Positions 60,007-62,178 of a DNA stretch of 62,178 bases are shown in pieces. The notes beneath the pieces were generated by a model. It made no database searches, had not been told where the DNA came from, and saw only the letters and a list, made by a program, of their open reading frames with translations. The stretch is from Propionibacteriaceae bacterium UBA6238 (GTDB lineage: Bacteria > Actinomycetota > Actinomycetes > Propionibacteriales > Propionibacteriaceae), in the NCBI GenBank assembly GCA_002441465.1, contig DJWE01000092.1:1-62178 (forward strand). The letters are read 5' to 3'. Made by a program: the position numbers and the translations under genes. Every line of letters starts with the position of its first letter. Positions within the stretch are counted from its first letter, which is position 1.

Positions 60007-60567
60007 CTCGGACTACCCGTGCCTGGCGCTACTGATCCGGATCCAGCCGGCCACCCGCGTCGCCACTACTCGCCCGCTCGACGCGCTGCGCCACCTATGA
60101 CCCGGGAGCAACCAAGAGGTACGCGCGCATCGCCGTCCCCCGGCAACCGCCGCCGCACACCATTGCGAACAGCGGGGACGAACAGCGGGGACGAACACCA
60201 CTGGACCACGCCTCGGCCCTGCCGGCCACGGCTGCTTGACTCCATCCTCGTGTTCAAGGGGATGGCCGCGCCAATAGGTACGGCATCAACTACACTCATG
60301 ACCCGTCGACGAACTAGCTTCCGGGGCGCCGCCTATTGCGTCGGGCAATGCCTAATGCTCCAGCGTGGCGCCGCGAGCATGGGAATTAGCATGACCGTGA
60401 CCTGCCCGACCGCCACGGCTCCGGGGGAACAATTCAGCTGTCACCGATCTGTGCATCAGACCCGGACTCCGAGCGACGGATCGGTAGCTGTTCGACTTGA
60501 CGAACAACAGGTGTTGTGATGGACTCCCGTAAGGTCGATTGTCGGCCTCAACGATCTGGGAGCGACC
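60007..60567. other. Intergenic region after the integrase, no clear gene
   Basis: About 560 bases, with a lower-GC part at 60240-60540. Open frames here have no ribosome site or recognisable motif. It contains GAACAGCGGGGAC twice in tandem (60167-60179, 60180-60192), the inverted repeat TGTTCG-N6-CGAACA (60489-60506) and CAACA-GG-TGTTG (60505-60516). It looks like the degraded interior or edge of the mobile element plus the hydrolase promoter region. Confidence 0.4.
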
Positions 60568-61434
60568 GTGGTCGAGAGAACCGATATCGAGTTCGAGGTC
60601 ACCGACGGGCTGATGGCTCGCGGCTGGCACTTCAGGCCACAGGGGGACGGTCCGTTTCCGACCGTGGTGGCCGGCGAGGGAATGGCCGGCGTCAAGGAGG
60701 TGGCGCTCGATGATGTCGGGCGCCACCTCGCCGAGGCGGGGATCGCGACCGTTGCTTTCGACTACCCGGGTTTTGGGAGTTCCGACGGGGAGCCGCGGCA
60801 GCTGATCGACCCCGAGCAGCAGATCGCCACCTACCGTGCGGCGCTCCGTTATGCCTGCACTCGGCCTGATGTCGACCCGGCGCGACTGGGGGCCTGGGGT
60901 GCGAGTTTTGCCGGCGGGCATGTGCTGCGCTTGGCCTCCACCGAGTCGCCGCTGGTGTGCGCGGTAGCGGTGGTGCCACACACCGGGGCCGGGCTGAGCC
61001 AGGTGCTCGACGGCGTGTCGAGCCCCCGAAAACTCGTCGCAGCATTCAAGCCCCGAATTACCGTCGTTTCGCCTGACCGCGCAGAGCCGGCGCTGATGCA
61101 GGATCGGGAGGGGTACACCTTCCTCACGACCACCACCAAACAGCGAGCGCCGCACTGGCAGAACTGGATCGACCGGAGGTCGCTGCCACTGATCGTGCGA
61201 TATCGCCCCCTCGCCACGCGATCCTCGATCAGAATCCCCTTGCGAGCCATCGTCGCGGTCGCCGACCACATCACCCCGCCCCAGCGCGCCGAGGCTCGAC
61301 TACGGGGCGAGGACCGCACCGACATCGTTCGGCTACCCGGAGGCCACTTCGACATCTACGGCGTCAACCTGACGCAAATGCTGGACGCCTCCACCGAGTT
61401 CTTCAGCGAACACCTCACGCCTGAGCACTCGTGA
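60568..61434 (+). CDS. Alpha/beta hydrolase
   Basis: This 288-residue protein has the fold's oxyanion strand VAFDYPGFGSSDG, nucleophile elbow GAWGASFAGG (catalytic serine near 112) and a late histidine in LPGGHFDIY. An acidic member is probably the aspartate in VAVADHI. The substrate is unknown; similar proteins are annotated as dienelactone-hydrolase- or X-Pro-peptidase-like. The start is a GTG with GGGAG upstream. It converges with a TetR gene 53 bases away. Confidence 0.85.
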   Translation: MVERTDIEFEVTDGLMARGWHFRPQGDGPFPTVVAGEGMAGVKEVALDDVGRHLAEAGIATVAFDYPGFGSSDGEPRQLIDPEQQIATYRAALRYACTRPDVDPARLGAWGASFAGGHVLRLASTESPLVCAVAVVPHTGAGLSQVLDGVSSPRKLVAAFKPRITVVSPDRAEPALMQDREGYTFLTTTTKQRAPHWQNWIDRRSLPLIVRYRPLATRSSIRIPLRAIVAVADHITPPQRAEARLRGEDRTDIVRLPGGHFDIYGVNLTQMLDASTEFFSEHLTPEHS

Positions 61435-61487
61435 TCGCGGGCCGTGGCTGACCCGCCTCACCTGGGTCAGGCGTCTGGACCCTCGGC

Positions 61488-62045
61488 TCAGCATCCGTCG
61501 AGCAGCTGCCTGACCTGGTCGCTGAGAACGTCGAGCCCGGCGGCCCGGTCCGCGTAGTACAGCTGGTCCAGGCAGATGCCGTCGTACAGCGCCACCAGCG
61601 CGGGGGCATGCTCGTGCGGCGTCAGACATCCGCCCGCGTCCAGAGCCCGCGCCGCGAAGATCAAGAACTCCTTGCGAACCCGCTGGAATTCGGCGCGCAG
61701 ATCAGCGTCACGTACCGAATGCAGGAGCAGTTCGTGACGAGCACGCTGGCGTGTCAGGGACGGTGGCTCCATCCACTGCAGGATCATCGCGGCGATGGAT
61801 TCGGCCACGAAGGCCCGGCCGACCCGTTCCTCGGGGATCGGCCCGAACGAGGCGAAATCGAGCTCGATCACCCGTTCGGCGATACCGCGCAGTAGGGCAT
61901 CGCGGGTCTGGAAATAGTTGGCTGCCGAACCCAACGGTAAGCTCAAGCGCCGATCGATCGCTCGATGCGTCAGCGCACGGCTGCCTTGCCAGGCGAGAAT
62001 ATCGACGGCGGCGTCGAGCATTTGGGTGCGGCGCGACGAGGTCAT
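61488..62045 (-). CDS. TetR-family transcriptional regulator
   Basis: This 185-residue protein has the HTH AAVDILAWQGSRALTHRAI and LPLGSAANYFQTRDALL, then a helical ligand domain. It is convergent with the alpha/beta hydrolase, so it may regulate that gene only from a distance, or another gene to the right of the window. The 133 bases after it to the window end show no feature. Confidence 0.85.
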   Translation of the reverse strand: MTSSRRTQMLDAAVDILAWQGSRALTHRAIDRRLSLPLGSAANYFQTRDALLRGIAERVIELDFASFGPIPEERVGRAFVAESIAAMILQWMEPPSLTRQRARHELLLHSVRDADLRAEFQRVRKEFLIFAARALDAGGCLTPHEHAPALVALYDGICLDQLYYADRAAGLDVLSDQVRQLLDGC

Positions 62046-62178
62046 CGTTCGCTCATCTCACTCGACCCGCACAGGCAACCGTTCGGCCGCAGTGTGTGGT
62101 CGAAACGAGCATCGCGCAGTGCCACACCGCCATCATCCCCCCAGGCCCGCAATCCATGCCGTCCGCTTGTCTGTGCAC

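Noticed and set aside
60019..60519. 166-codon frame after the integrase
   Set aside because: No ribosome site or motif, passes through tandem repeats, composition looks non-coding.
1..62178. CRISPR arrays, rRNA genes, complete tRNA genes, insertion sequences
   Set aside because: No regularly spaced repeats, no rRNA-like stretch, no full cloverleaf and no transposase motif seen on either strand.

Overview
The window comes from a high-GC Gram-positive bacterium of the Actinomycetota. Evidence for this is the uniformly G/C-ending codon use, lipoprotein SBPs, CUT1-type sugar ABC operons without their own ATPase, ROK/LacI/AraC regulators and GTG starts. A Propionibacteriales-like host is my guess and cannot be fixed from the sequence. 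Most of the window is carbohydrate acquisition, built as separate regulator-plus-transporter-plus-hydrolase cassettes.

Layout. (1) 3-92: end of a uroporphyrinogen-III methyltransferase. (2) 131-7356: a mannose-family PTS (IIA, IIB, IIC, IID) with a ceramidase-like hydrolase, an FSA/transaldolase-like aldolase, a PRD regulator whose usual phospho-acceptor residues look replaced, and a stub of an MFS gene. (3) 7620-15283: an isomalto-oligosaccharide cassette (GH13, intracellular GH66, CUT1 ABC, divergent ROK repressor with a readable operator/promoter region). (4) 15735-19433 and 34366-38040: two paralogous HTH-STAND-NTPase-TM-WD40 giants that flank the fructan region. (5) 19600-33037: a fructan / difructose-anhydride region with PfkB kinase, two cytosolic GH32 enzymes, a GH172 (DUF2961) enzyme, LacI repressor with operators, CUT1 ABC transporter, an in-frame chimera of a sugar-binding lipoprotein with a GH91 inulin fructotransferase, and a TetR-LacI double-HTH regulator. 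(6) 33284-44102: a lipoprotein, the second STAND protein, a secreted protein with seven Ig-like repeats, and a divergent membrane-anchored HtrA-like protein that seems to have lost its catalytic serine. (7) 44374-48190: an NADP-dependent reductase/TetR pair, a phosphotransferase, and a graveyard of fragments (SDR, PQQ-type propeller, galE, galK). (8) 48193-58195: a compact operon (DUF5107-TPR protein, CUT2 SBP/ATPase/permease, zinc alcohol dehydrogenase, DUF4380 protein) with a divergent AraC regulator. (9) 58442-62045: an attachment-site-like tRNA-Ser 3' end, a tyrosine integrase, a 560-base stretch with no clear gene, an alpha/beta hydrolase and a TetR regulator.

How the parts work together. 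The best-supported pathway is in region 5. GH91 enzymes cut inulin to difructose dianhydride outside the cell, a CUT1 transporter could import it, GH172 enzymes act on difructose dianhydrides, GH32 enzymes release fructose, and the PfkB kinase makes a fructose phosphate. LacI boxes (AAACGTTT) sit in front of both the GH172/GH32/kinase operon and the ABC operon, tying them into one regulon. The oddest signals are the SBP-GH91 chimera and the adjacent TetR-LacI chimera, the DUF5107/CUT2 operon of unknown substrate, and the paired STAND proteins.
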